Shown: positions 17,768 to 26,413, counted from the stretch's first letter. The stretch is DNA of 64,000 nucleotides from Acanthopleuribacter pedis (GCF_017377855.1 NZ_JAFREP010000020.1:124001-188000); one strand, 5' to 3'. Numbers and translations: made by a program. Notes: generated from the sequence alone by a model not told the origin.

Positions 17768-18580
17768 ATGACACCCGCCCCACCCCACCTCACCCGTCCT
17801 TTTCGTCGCCTGCTATTGACGACCGGATCCCTCTGCCTGGCCGCCTCCAGCCTTGGCTGTTTCGAACGCAAGGCCCAAATCGATCCGTCCATTCTCCAAC
17901 TCCAAGAACGCATCATCCTGTTGGAGCTCAAAATTAAGGAAGCGGAGCACAAAATCGCCCGCCTCGAGGCAATCCCCAGCGCGGAACACCAGACCACCCA
18001 AGCTCGAACAGACACCGCCGCGAACACCAAACCGGAGGCCACGGCATACGACGAACCGGAATCGCCCCCGCCGCCAGTGGTGGAAACGTTGCCTGAACCA
18101 AGCGAAGAAACCAGGGTCGCGGACGGCTCAGCGACCCAACCCGAGCCGGCGCAAACCAAAGAAAAGAGCGCGACTCAAACCCCGGAAGAAACGGCACCCC
18201 TGGTCGAAATGGGCGTTTACAACGTGGCAGACAAATACCGCGAAGCCTATGACCACTACAACCAGCGCCGCTACAGCGAAGCCAAAGCCATTTACCAAAA
18301 CATCGCCGAAAACCACCGAACCCACAAACTGGCGGCAAACGCCTTTTACTGGTGGGGCGAGGTCGAATATGATCGCGGCAATTTTAACCAGGCCATCCTC
18401 GCGTTTCAACGGCTCCTCGACCGCTTCCCCAAATCGCACAAGGTACCCGACGCCCTGCTAAAACTGGGCAAGTCGCGTGAGCGGCTCGGCCAAATCAGTG
18501 AGGCACGCGAGGATTACAACCGCGTGATTACCCGCTACCCCGACAGCCGCGCGGCGACCATCGCCAAATCCTGGCTGTAG
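17768..18580 (+). CDS. TPR lipoprotein, CpoB/YbgF-like
   Basis: 270 residues. A lipoprotein-type signal ends at SSLGC (about residues 27-31), then a short coiled coil (QLQERIILLELKIKEAEHKI), a Pro/Glu/Thr-rich linker (about 70-150), and three tetratricopeptide-like units (about 155-270: YDHYNQRRYSEAKAIYQNI, AFQRLLDRFPKSHKV, REDYNRVITRYPDSRA). This order (coiled coil, linker, TPR) is that of CpoB/YbgF, which coordinates Tol-Pal with peptidoglycan synthesis during constriction. No tol or pal gene is nearby, so the assignment is by domain layout. It probably shares a transcript with the Fis-type gene. Confidence 0.75.
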   Translation: MTPAPPHLTRPFRRLLLTTGSLCLAASSLGCFERKAQIDPSILQLQERIILLELKIKEAEHKIARLEAIPSAEHQTTQARTDTAANTKPEATAYDEPESPPPPVVETLPEPSEETRVADGSATQPEPAQTKEKSATQTPEETAPLVEMGVYNVADKYREAYDHYNQRRYSEAKAIYQNIAENHRTHKLAANAFYWWGEVEYDRGNFNQAILAFQRLLDRFPKSHKVPDALLKLGKSRERLGQISEAREDYNRVITRYPDSRAATIAKSWL

Positions 18581-18599
18581 TGGTTCACCCCATATATAT

Positions 18600-19400
18600 A
18601 ATGTAATGATCCTCTGACCACCGGCGCGCGGCGCGGAAACCCCAAGCCGGCGGCGCTGTCGCCCCACCATGCCGGCCGTGTTTTCGGTCGCGCGTGTACC
18701 ATCAACACACACCAGATCAGCCCCCAAGCGAAGATGGCGGGTGGCCGTGAGTGAAGACGGGGATCTTTTGCGTGTGAAGATGACGGTGGGGGTCGCGGAC
18801 AAATGGGGACCGGGGCTTGATCCGGTTCGTCCTGAAAGGACGAACACACCCTGATGGGGGCCCACCATTTTTTTGAATGTTCGCCGAAGGCGGACCTCAA
18901 CCCGCTGTCCTGAAAGGACTAACTATGGCAGCGAAGGGTCGGGCCCTTTGAAAAAGGGGCCTACCCTGGATCACCGCGGAACCCGAAAGGCAGGCACTGA
19001 AGGTGCCGGCAGAAGGGGGTCTTTGGGGAACCCGAAAGGCTGGCGCTGAAGGTGCCGGCAGAAATATTCCAGCGCCAGTGTTCCAGCGCCAGTCCCTTCA
19101 GGACTTGGGGAGCGGTGGATTGGGCGGTGTTCCTGCGCCAGTCCCTTCAGGACTTGGGGAGCGGTGGATTGGGCGGTGTTCCTGCGCCAGTCCCTTCAAG
19201 ACTTGGGGAGCGGTGGATTGGGCGGTGTTCCTGCGCCAGTCCCTTCAGGACTTGGGGAGCGGTGGATTGGGGCGCCCTAGGGTGGCAGTCGCGTTGCTCC
19301 TTTACCCCAGGCTGTCATAGATAGTCCTTCCAGGACAGCTTGAGGTAGTTCGGCTCCGCCTCACAGATTAAATAAAGAAGGGTCCCCGCATAGCGGTGTG
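18600..19400. repeat. Hairpin-rich non-coding repeat cluster
   Basis: A gene-free stretch packed with short inverted repeats such as GTTCGTCCTGAAAGGACGAAC (about 18824-18844 as stem and loop), GTCCTGAAAGGAC, GTTCGCCGAAGGCGGAC and GGCCCTTTGAAAAAGGGGCC. It includes two copies of a roughly 49-base segment GGAACCCGAAAGGC...GGTGCCGGCAGAA (18978 and 19027) and then the 49-bp array listed separately. A word like GCCATAGTTAG (minus strand, about 18921) recurs at 53950 and, as GTCATAGATAG, at 19313. Frames here are composition artefacts. Confidence 0.75.
19083..19275 (+). repeat. Tandem array, about 4 x 49 bp
   Basis: Copies begin near 19083, 19132, 19181 and 19230, each reading TCC(T/A)GCGCCAGTCCCTTCA, then GGACTTGGGGAGCGGTGGAT and a GGGCGGTGT tail. 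Each contains the hairpin GTCCCTTCAGGAC. Only one or two bases differ between copies. Confidence 0.95.
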
Positions 19401-19427
19401 CGTGTACCTTCAGCACACGCCGGATCG

Positions 19428-19522
19428 GCAACCATCCAGCCATCATCCACCATTCCCCGCGGCAACCATCCAGCCATCATCCACCATTCCCCGCGCCAAC
19501 CATCCAGCCATCATCCACCTGC
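19428..19522 (+). repeat. Tandem array, about 2.8 x 34 bp
   Basis: AACCATCCAGCCATCATCCA recurs at 19430, 19464 and 19498 (34-base period), with CCATTCCCCGCG between copies. It lies between the hairpin cluster and the tRNA-Ala promoter. Confidence 0.9.
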
Positions 19523-19610
19523 CCGCGCACCAACCACACCACGCCACATAACACCCAACCCTATTCGCCCAAGCAACTTAGAACAAAATTCATTTTTTTT
19601 ATTTTTTTCC

Positions 19611-19639
19611 TTGTACAGGAAGGGGTAATCAAGTATCCT
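19611..19639 (+). promoter_or_regulatory. Promoter of tRNA-Ala
   Basis: TTGTAC (19611-19616) and TATCCT (19634-19639) are separated by exactly 17 bases, and the -10 ends 16 bases before the tRNA. An A/T-rich UP-like tract (19583-19610) precedes the -35. Confidence 0.65.
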
Positions 19640-19655
19640 TACGCCTGTTGCTTGA

Positions 19656-19728
19656 GGGGCCATAGCTCAGCTGGGAGAGCGTTGCACTGGCAGTGCAAAG
19701 GTCAGGGGTTCGAGCCCCCTTGGCTCCA
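19656..19728 (+). tRNA. tRNA-Ala (anticodon GGC)
   Basis: A complete cloverleaf: acceptor GGGGCCA/TGGCTCC with discriminator A, D arm GCTCAGCTGGGAGAGC, anticodon stem TTGCA/TGCAA around loop CTGGCAG (anticodon GGC, reading GCC and GCU), and T arm GGGG-TTCGAGC-CCCC. CCA is not encoded. GGGGCCATAGCTCAGC is the standard bacterial tRNA-Ala start. Confidence 0.97.
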
Positions 19729-19740
19729 CTTCAAGCCCAC

Positions 19741-19777
19741 ACAACAAAAGCCACCCCACGGGGTGGCTTTTGTTGTT
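19741..19777. terminator. Terminator after tRNA-Ala, very long perfect stem
   Basis: ACAACAAAAGCCACCCC and GGGGTGGCTTTTGTTGT are perfect 17-base inverted arms separated by two bases, with flanking A and T runs. It should stop transcription in both directions. Confidence 0.85.
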
Positions 19778-19817
19778 TATGGACACAACTTCGCAGCACA
19801 ACTCACATCAACACATA

Positions 19818-19859
19818 AAAAAAGCGCCGCAACTTCTTTCGAAGCGCGGCGCTTTTTTA
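19818..19859. terminator. Bidirectional terminator between tRNA-Ala and rpmJ
   Basis: AAAAAAGCGCCGC pairs with GCGGCGCTTTTTT around an inner CTTC-TTTC-GAAG hairpin. It lies 20 bases beyond the stop of the minus-strand L36 gene, so it chiefly ends that operon. Confidence 0.85.
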
Positions 19860-19878
19860 TCTATGACGACCGTGGTCC

Positions 19879-20028
19879 CTAGTAGAACTTTTTCTTACCA
19901 GGCTTGCCTTGGCGCGCTTTAAACTTGGGGTTGGTCTTGTTGATGATAAAAGTAACCCCGCGGCGGCGAACGACTTTACAGTCTTTATGGCGGTTTTTCA
20001 CGGTTTTGATGGAATTAACAACTTTCAT
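19879..20028 (-). CDS. rpmJ: 50S ribosomal protein L36, zinc-free (YkgO-type)
   Basis: A 49-residue protein read directly from the minus strand: it opens MKVVNSIKTVKNRHKDCKVV, continues RRRGVTFIINKTNPKFKARQ, and ends with a short basic tail GKPGKKKFY. The MKV-S-K-RH-DC-VV pattern is that of the alternative L36 (E. coli YkgO), which lacks the four zinc-binding Cys/His residues of the usual L36; only one Cys is present. AAGGA lies 8 bases before the ATG. It follows the S14 gene by 67 bases. Pairing of zinc-free L36 and S14 is typical of Zur-regulated spare ribosomal proteins, though I cannot see a clear Zur box. Confidence 0.9.
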   Translation of the reverse strand: MKVVNSIKTVKNRHKDCKVVRRRGVTFIINKTNPKFKARQGKPGKKKFY

Positions 20029-20095
20029 TTCATCGGTTCCTTATTCAATTCAAGGGTAAACAATTAACCAGCCTCGACTTAACCGAGGCAGCGCA

Positions 20096-20401
20096 TTACC
20101 AACTAGACTTGGTAACACCGGGGATCAAACCGGCAAGACCGAGTTCACGGAACTTGTTACGGCAGAGACGGAATTTGCGGTAGTTACCGCGGGGACGACC
20201 GGTCACCTCACAACGCAAACGAACGCGCGTAGGTGAGGCATCACGGGGAATGTTACGGAATTTACGCATCGCTTCTTCGCGCTCTTCATCACCAGCTTCA
20301 GGATTGTTGATGATTTTGAGCAACTGAATGCGGCGTTCGCGATACTTCTCCACCATCTTTTGACGGTGAATGTTTCTGGCAATTTTTGACTTCTTAGCCA
20401 T
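20096..20401 (-). CDS. rpsN: 30S ribosomal protein S14, long zinc-free form
   Basis: 101 residues starting MAKKSKIARN. It carries the S14 core TGRPRGNYRKFRLCRNKFRE and ends IPGVTKSSW. The zinc-ribbon CxxC pairs of the short form are absent (RLRCEVTGRP, FRLCRNKFR have isolated Cys), so this is the C-minus type. It binds the head of the 30S subunit. AGGAGC precedes the ATG; an ATG six codons upstream is less well placed. It sits alone with L36, away from the large ribosomal operons, suggesting conditional expression. Confidence 0.95.
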   Translation of the reverse strand: MAKKSKIARNIHRQKMVEKYRERRIQLLKIINNPEAGDEEREEAMRKFRNIPRDASPTRVRLRCEVTGRPRGNYRKFRLCRNKFRELGLAGLIPGVTKSSW

Positions 20402-20980
20402 TTGTGCTCCTAATGTCACTTAAAAGGGTAATCTTTTGGTCCTAAACAGGATACCTTGGAAAAAACGGTGGAATGGAGGAAGCGCAAATAAAGGCAGCTT
20501 CGACTCTTCATGAAACGTGGCGGGCAACTCTCACAGTACGGTAACAACCGCCAATTTTTCCACAACCTGCGCATCATAGCACAGGCAAGGCAAGCTGTCA
20601 TCGCCAAGTTTCAACATTTTTAGTACCGGCAGGCTATTCGATCAGCCGCCGCCGGCGCACACCTTAACCCGTCCACTACAAAAGTAGAACCGGCTCGGCC
20701 GTCCCTTCACCCGATTTAACCGGTGCCGGCCGTCTCGCGCCGACCAAAACGTCTTTGGTCCGGCGATGAGTGTAGCACAGGAAACGGCTTGCGCCCAAGG
20801 CGATCCGGGCCATGAGTGAGCAACACCAGCCGTCGTAACAACCGGTTCCGAGGGTGATTTTCCCCACGCCTCGACCCACAACAACAGCCCCAAGGCCGCG
20901 CGGCCCCTTTGCCATTCCCCCAACCTAATATATATTGAGGGAAGCAAGAAAAACGACGCGTTAGGAGGGACGACAGCACA
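20402..20980. other. Divergent promoter region between rpsN and clpS
   Basis: About 580 bases without a gene. Near the middle is a hairpin GACCAAA-ACGTC-TTTGGTC (20742-20760). Near clpS there is a possible promoter (TTGCCA at 20909, TATATT at 20931, 16-base spacer). I looked for a Zur-type palindrome upstream of rpsN and saw none. Confidence 0.5.
20909..20936 (+). promoter_or_regulatory. Candidate clpS promoter
   Basis: TTGCCA (20909-20914), a 16-base spacer and TATATT (20931-20936) lie 44 bases before the clpS ATG. Alternative registers of the TA-rich -10 are possible. Confidence 0.4.
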
Positions 20981-21289
20981 ATGGCTCACTTCGACGAACA
21001 CGTAGAAGTCATCCCCGAAACCAAAAAAAAAGTGAAGGTTCCCAAAAAGTACAAGGTCATTCTTCTCAATGACGACTACACCACCATGGAATTCGTGGTT
21101 TTTGTGCTTGAAACCATTTTTCACAAAACCCCGGCCCAGGCCAAAGGCCTCATGCTCGCAATCCACAACACCGGCAGCGGTGTCGCCGGCGTGTATTCCC
21201 ACGAAATTGCCGAGACCAAGGTGGCCATCGTCACCGAAACGTCCAAGGCCAATGAGTACCCGCTGCGCTGTGTGATGGAAGAAGAATAA
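20981..21289 (+). CDS. clpS: ClpS, N-end rule adaptor for ClpAP
   Basis: 102 residues with the ClpS core: KYKVILLNDDYTTMEFVVFV, where NDDYTTMEF forms the pocket for Leu, Phe, Trp or Tyr N-terminal residues, plus AHNTG-like IHNTGSGVAGVYSHEIAETK. ClpS delivers N-degron substrates to ClpA. AGGAGGG precedes the ATG by 11 bases. The clpA start lies 107 bases downstream, the conserved clpS-clpA arrangement. Confidence 0.96.
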   Translation: MAHFDEHVEVIPETKKKVKVPKKYKVILLNDDYTTMEFVVFVLETIFHKTPAQAKGLMLAIHNTGSGVAGVYSHEIAETKVAIVTETSKANEYPLRCVMEEE

Positions 21290-21396
21290 GGCCGTACAAA
21301 CCGACCGCGACCCCGGCACGCAAACATCACGTGACACACCCCTTATCGGTCGCGACCCGTCGTATCCGGCAACAGACCCACCGGAGGGATCCCCCT

Positions 21397-23697
21397 ATGA
21401 TTAGCAAAGATTTGGAGCGCGCGATCCACATGGCTTACAGTGAAGCCAAACGCCGCAATCACGAATTTTTCACACTGGAACATTTGCTCTACGCCATGAT
21501 CCAAACCCCCATGGCCAAAGAAATTCTCACCCACTGCGGCGCCAACCTAGAGCGGTTGCGCGCCGATTTGGAGAACTACCTCATTAACGACATCGAGAGC
21601 CTGCCCGACAACATCGACCAAGACCCCCAACAAACCTTGACGATTCAGCGCGTGCTGCAACGGGCCGCCCTGCATGTTCAGTCCTCCGGTCGCGGTGAAA
21701 TGAACAGCGGCAATGTGCTGGTCAGCATGTTCCGTGAGGAAGACTCCCAGGCGGTTCACTTCCTCGAAAAACAGAACATTAGCCGATTTGATGTGGTCAG
21801 CTACATCTCTCACGGCGTTTCCAAGGTCGAAAACGCCTCCTACGAATTAGAAGAAGTCGGCGAGGAACCCCAAGAAGGCGGCGCCAAGGGAAAACCTCTT
21901 GAAAACTTTACAGTTGACCTGGTCGTCCAGGCAGCGGACGGCAAAATCGATCCACTGATCGGCCGTGACAAAGAGGTGAAACGCACCATTCAGGTATTGT
22001 GCCGCCGCAAGAAAAACAACCCCTTGTACATCGGCGATCCCGGTGTCGGCAAAACGGCATTGGCCGAGGGATTGGCACTGCTTATCCACAAGGGTGAGGT
22101 GCCCGACGTCCTCAAGGAAGCCCGCATCTTCGCCCTCGACATGGGCGCCTTGCTGGCCAACACCAAGTTCCGCGGCGAGTTTGAAGCACGCTTGAAGGCG
22201 GTGGTCAAAGAACTCCAGGCCATCCCCCACTCGGTTCTGTTCATCGATGAAATCCACACGATTGTCGGTGCCGGTGCCACCAGCGGCGGCAGCATGGATG
22301 CGTCCAACATCCTCAAACCGGCCCTGGCCAGTGGCGAACTCAAGTGCATTGGCTCAACCACCCACGAGGATTACCGCGCCAGCTTCGAAAAAGACCGCGC
22401 CCTCGCCCGTCGTTTCCAAAAAATCGATGTAAACGAACCCACCGCCGGCGAAACCTACCAAATCCTGCTGGGCCTGAAACCCAAATACGAAAAACACCAC
22501 GAGGTGACCTACACCAATGAGGCCCTGCGCGCGGCGGCCGACTTGGCGGCCAAACACATCAACCACCGCCACTTACCCGATAAAGCCATCGATGTGGTCG
22601 ACGAGGTCGGCGCGGCCCAACAACTGTTGCCGACCGAAGAGCGCCGCAACCGAATTGAGGTTCCCGACATTGAAACGGTTATCGCCGAAATGGCCAAGAT
22701 CCCACCCAAAACAGTCACCACCACGGAGGGCGAGCGCCTGCAAAACCTCGAACGCGACTTGAAACTCATGGTTTACGGCCAAAACGAAGCCATCGACGTG
22801 CTGACCCGCGCCATTGTCATGAGCCGCTCCGGCCTGCGTACCGGCGACAAACCGGTGGGCAGTTTCTTGTTCACCGGCCCAACAGGCGTCGGGAAAACAG
22901 AAGTCGCCAAACAACTGGCCCACATTCTCGCGGTTAATTTCGTGCGGTTTGATATGAGTGAATACATGGAGAAACACTCGGTTTCCCGCTTGATCGGCGC
23001 GCCCCCGGGTTACGTCGGTTTCGACCAGGCGGGCCTGCTGACAGACGCGGTCAACAAAGCGCCTTATTCGGTGATTCTCTTGGACGAAATTGAAAAAGCC
23101 CACCCCGACATCTACAACATTTTGTTGCAGGTGATGGACCACGCCTCCTTAACCGACCACAACGGTAAAAAAGCCGACTTCCGCAACGCGATCATCATCA
23201 TGACCAGCAACGCGGGCGCCGGCGAAATGGCGGCGGGTTCCATCGGCTTCGGCGGCAATGAGTCCGGCACCAAGTCCAAGGGCAAACAAGCACTGGAAAA
23301 ACTGTTCACGCCGGAGTTCCGCAACCGTCTCGACGCCATCATCCACTTCAACCACCTCACCCCGGAAATTATGGAACGCGTGGTGGATAAGTTTGTAAGC
23401 GAACTGGATCATCAACTGCTCGACAAAGGCGTTGAGTTGAAGCTGACCGAGGCGGCCCGCGCCCAATTGGGCATCTTGGGTTACGACAAAGCCTTCGGCG
23501 CCCGCCCCTTGGGCCGCGTCATCGACCAGCACATCAAACAACGTTTGGCGAGCGAGTTACTGTTCGGCGAACTCAAAGACGGCGGCACCGCGGTCGTGGA
23601 CTTCGAGAACGAAGAACTGAGCTTCCGCTTCGAACCAAAACCCAAAAGTGAACCCAAAAAAGAAAACACCCCGGAGGAAGAGACGCCTCCGGTATAA
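21397..23697 (+). CDS. clpA: ClpA, ATPase subunit of ClpAP protease
   Basis: 766 residues from the ATG at 21397 (GGAGGG upstream; the frame also extends 22 codons further but without conserved sequence). An N-terminal Clp-N domain (ISKDLERAIHMAYSEA) is followed by two AAA+ modules with Walker A GDPGVGKTA and GPTGVGKTE and Walker B SVLFIDEIHT and VILLDEIEKA. A ClpP-binding loop appears as SIGFGG, and the M-domain of ClpB is missing, which identifies ClpA. It unfolds substrates and feeds them to ClpP, whose gene is not in the window. It is downstream of clpS. Confidence 0.96.
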   Translation: MISKDLERAIHMAYSEAKRRNHEFFTLEHLLYAMIQTPMAKEILTHCGANLERLRADLENYLINDIESLPDNIDQDPQQTLTIQRVLQRAALHVQSSGRGEMNSGNVLVSMFREEDSQAVHFLEKQNISRFDVVSYISHGVSKVENASYELEEVGEEPQEGGAKGKPLENFTVDLVVQAADGKIDPLIGRDKEVKRTIQVLCRRKKNNPLYIGDPGVGKTALAEGLALLIHKGEVPDVLKEARIFALDMGALLANTKFRGEFEARLKAVVKELQAIPHSVLFIDEIHTIVGAGATSGGSMDASNILKPALASGELKCIGSTTHEDYRASFEKDRALARRFQKIDVNEPTAGETYQILLGLKPKYEKHHEVTYTNEALRAAADLAAKHINHRHLPDKAIDVVDEVGAAQQLLPTEERRNRIEVPDIETVIAEMAKIPPKTVTTTEGERLQNLERDLKLMVYGQNEAIDVLTRAIVMSRSGLRTGDKPVGSFLFTGPTGVGKTEVAKQLAHILAVNFVRFDMSEYMEKHSVSRLIGAPPGYVGFDQAGLLTDAVNKAPYSVILLDEIEKAHPDIYNILLQVMDHASLTDHNGKKADFRNAIIIMTSNAGAGEMAAGSIGFGGNESGTKSKGKQALEKLFTPEFRNRLDAIIHFNHLTPEIMERVVDKFVSELDHQLLDKGVELKLTEAARAQLGILGYDKAFGARPLGRVIDQHIKQRLASELLFGELKDGGTAVVDFENEELSFRFEPKPKSEPKKENTPEEETPPV

Positions 23698-23714
23698 AAC
23701 CCCACGGCGTTATC

Positions 23715-23752
23715 AAAAAGCGGCCAGGCACAAGCTTGACCGCTTTTTTTTA
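23715..23752 (+). terminator. clpA terminator
   Basis: AAAAAGCGGCCA...TGACCGCTTTTTTTT forms a stem with one mismatch around GGCACAAGCT, followed by an eight-base T run, starting 18 bases after the clpA stop. Confidence 0.85.
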
Positions 23753-23775
23753 TTCTGGGTCACCCGCGGTTTCGG

Positions 23776-25209
23776 TCACAAGGATTTGACAAAAGCGACC
23801 AGGTTGGCGCGTTCCGTCGCGCTCATGGCACGAAATCGCTCACGCGCCGCCGCTGCCTCGCCGCCGTGCCACAACACGGCCTCGGCCACCCCGCGCGCGC
23901 GTCCATCGTGCAACAGTTCCATGTGGCCGCTGACTGTTTCTAACAAGCCAATGCCCCACAAAGGCGGCGTGCGCCATTCGCGGCCATCGGCGCGATAATC
24001 CGCGCGATGATCAGCCAACGCCTCGCCCATGTCGTGCAATAAAAGGTCGGTATAGGGCCAAATTTTTTGGTTCGACAACTCGGGAAAATCCTCGCGAACG
24101 GGGGTCGTGTAGCTAGGCACGTGACAAGCCGTGCATTTTGCTTCATAGAACAACTTTTTTCCGGCCAACACGTTGGCCGCATCAGCATCCCGCCTGGCCG
24201 GCACGGCAAGGGTTTGCGAATAGAAGGTCACCTGATCAAGCATGCTTTCGCTGAGTTCAGGTTGACCGCCGTTGGGAGCCTTTGCGCAATCGTCCTGACC
24301 CTCGCCGCAATTTTCCGCTGAGAACAGCTCCGAGGTAATCCCGATGTCGCCCAAAAAGGCGCCGGCGGTTTGTTGACGCAGGTTAGGCTGGTTGGCTTTC
24401 CAACCGAAACGCCCCAAACGATGGGCGCCCGCGGCCGCGTCCCACACGAAGTTGGCGCGACCGGAAACGCCGTCGCCATCCGCATCCGCTTCGTCGACAT
24501 TCGTCAGCAGATCGGCCTCGGAAATGCTCTCCAAAAGCCCCAAACCAATCATCGCGGGCGCCACCCGCGGCGAAACGGCCAAGGCTTGGCTGGGTGCTTG
24601 ATAGGCCCAGTTATGAATTTCAATCTGGGGCCGACGCAGGCGGTAAGGCGTTCCATCAGCATAAGTTCCCGGCACTTCGGTATAGCTCAATCGCGTCTCG
24701 GCTTCGCCAGGGACCCCGGGTACCGAGCGTTCGTTAAGCTGGTCACCATAAGTCGGATGCGGCAGGGGTCCACCATGGGGGTCTTGGCCGGGAATACTAA
24801 GCCGCAACAGCATGGAGACCATCCCCTCCTGGTTACGCGGCGGCCGGCCGCGCCCGTCATGTAGATGGCAGGACGAACACGAACGCGCGTTAAACAGCGG
24901 ACCAAGACCGTCTCGGCCTTGGGTAGAGGCCGGCGCAATCACCCAGTTTTGTTCGAAAAACGAGTTGCCCACCAAAAAGTCGGTGCGTCGCGCGGCGGAC
25001 ATGTTGCGCGCGGAAAAGGCAAAAGCATTGGGACCGGTGTCAAATACAGTGGTCGCCCCGCCGGCCAGTTCTTCACCCGGTTCAAGCGCGGTAAAACGCG
25101 GGTCGGATGGGGTCGGTAACAGGGAACAATGGGACAAAACCATCGCGAACAAGCTGAAACACAGTAGAACCCAAGGTTTGCGAATGGAGAGAGAAGGGTC
25201 AAACATCAA
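23776..25209 (-). CDS. Di-heme oxidoreductase-like lipoprotein (DUF1111 family)
   Basis: 477 residues. A membrane export signal with a possible lipobox Cys (LSHC, residue 28) is followed by two c-type heme motifs, CSSCH (111-115) and CTACH (359-363), and the family segment GDGVSGRANFVWD (246-258). Such proteins are encoded next to imelysins in iron-uptake loci of many bacteria and are thought to oxidise or reduce iron or its ligands in the periplasm. The imelysin gene lies only 4 bases upstream in the same direction, so they form an operon. No heme maturation genes are seen here. Confidence 0.88.
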   Translation of the reverse strand: MMFDPSLSIRKPWVLLCFSLFAMVLSHCSLLPTPSDPRFTALEPGEELAGGATTVFDTGPNAFAFSARNMSAARRTDFLVGNSFFEQNWVIAPASTQGRDGLGPLFNARSCSSCHLHDGRGRPPRNQEGMVSMLLRLSIPGQDPHGGPLPHPTYGDQLNERSVPGVPGEAETRLSYTEVPGTYADGTPYRLRRPQIEIHNWAYQAPSQALAVSPRVAPAMIGLGLLESISEADLLTNVDEADADGDGVSGRANFVWDAAAGAHRLGRFGWKANQPNLRQQTAGAFLGDIGITSELFSAENCGEGQDDCAKAPNGGQPELSESMLDQVTFYSQTLAVPARRDADAANVLAGKKLFYEAKCTACHVPSYTTPVREDFPELSNQKIWPYTDLLLHDMGEALADHRADYRADGREWRTPPLWGIGLLETVSGHMELLHDGRARGVAEAVLWHGGEAAAARERFRAMSATERANLVAFVKSL

Positions 25210-25213
25210 GGAC

Positions 25214-26413
25214 TTACGCCTCCAAATTTAGGGTAATGTCCAACGCGCCGGCCACCTCGACAAACAACCGGGTCAGGGTACGCAGATCATCAATCGCGGT
25301 TTGCACGGCGGGTCGTGAGGCATCCTCTTGGACAGCACGATCAAAGGGAACCGGAATCGCCGCACAGCTTTGCATCACAGATTCCAATTGCGCCAAAACG
25401 CGTCGGTTTAAGTCGGCATTCACCACACCCATTAAGTCTTCGAGACCTGGACCGTCGTGCGCTTTGCCGGCAAGGGTCTCGTAGCGACCGCGATACACAT
25501 TGTTCAAGGCGCGGGCGTTCATCAAAACGTCCATATGGGTATTGTCGCTAAAACAACTTTGCTCATCTTCTTGCTCACGGGTCGCCATCGGCACCGCCAT
25601 CCGCTCGCCGGCCAGTTCCGCCCCGCACAAACGCCCGACCCCCTCAAGGATGTGATCCAACGCCCGATCACTGGCGACAAAGCCGGCACGGTAGTTATCG
25701 GCGGCATCCGGCGCCCAAGCATCCACCAAATACTGGAGGTCTTCCACCAGCATGGCGACCGTTAGAGAAAGGTACAAAGCACGGCGCTCGGCAAAATCGG
25801 CTCGGCCGCGCACAAAATCCGTATAAGGACGCGCGCCAGGACCCGTCTCGCTTAAATCCTGGCCCCACAACAGGAACTCAACCGCGTGGAATCCGGTAGC
25901 GATGTTGGCTTCGCCGTCTTTTTCATTTAGCGCGCGCAGCAGTTTTTTGGTGAGTTCGGGGTACCGCGTGGTGTCGGCGATAATGCCGCTAGAGGGAAAT
26001 CCAACCACATAATCCACGTAACGCTCATCCATGGGCCACGCGTTAAGCAACCCCTCGGGCCCGTTCACATCGTCGATGGGACCGTCATAGAAGCGATAAG
26101 CCTCGCTTTGGAGGTAAGGAACCCGGCTCGCCAACCAGCGTTCTTTGGCAACCGAAAGTTTTTCTTCCGAGGGGTTTGCCAAAAAAGCTTTAACGGCTTC
26201 TTGCAAATTCAGCGCGGCCTGCAGGGCGTCCTGGTAATTGGTGTGAACCAAAGCGGCATAATTGGCAACCAGTTGTTGCTTAAGCACCGCGTGGGCGTCA
26301 ACAGCGGGCGGCACCGGGGCTTGGGACTCGGCGGTGGGACGGGAACAGGTAGCCAACAACAGAAGCGGTGCAAGACGTAAGCCGGTGGGAACCCGTGACA
26401 AAAAAGAAAGCAT
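25214..26413 (-). CDS. Imelysin family iron-associated lipoprotein
   Basis: 399 residues. The N-terminus is a signal peptide with Cys23 (LLATCS) that may be lipidated, although Thr at -1 is not ideal. The family signature GFHAVEFLLWGQD occupies residues 174-186, containing the GxHxxE putative metal site. Imelysins (ICMP, IrpA, EfeO-like) act in the periplasm or at the outer membrane in iron acquisition. The following di-heme gene begins 4 bases after this stop. No TonB receptor is adjacent. I see no clear Fur box in the 280 bases upstream, so iron regulation is an inference from the family. Confidence 0.9.
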   Translation of the reverse strand: MLSFLSRVPTGLRLAPLLLLATCSRPTAESQAPVPPAVDAHAVLKQQLVANYAALVHTNYQDALQAALNLQEAVKAFLANPSEEKLSVAKERWLASRVPYLQSEAYRFYDGPIDDVNGPEGLLNAWPMDERYVDYVVGFPSSGIIADTTRYPELTKKLLRALNEKDGEANIATGFHAVEFLLWGQDLSETGPGARPYTDFVRGRADFAERRALYLSLTVAMLVEDLQYLVDAWAPDAADNYRAGFVASDRALDHILEGVGRLCGAELAGERMAVPMATREQEDEQSCFSDNTHMDVLMNARALNNVYRGRYETLAGKAHDGPGLEDLMGVVNADLNRRVLAQLESVMQSCAAIPVPFDRAVQEDASRPAVQTAIDDLRTLTRLFVEVAGALDITLNLEA

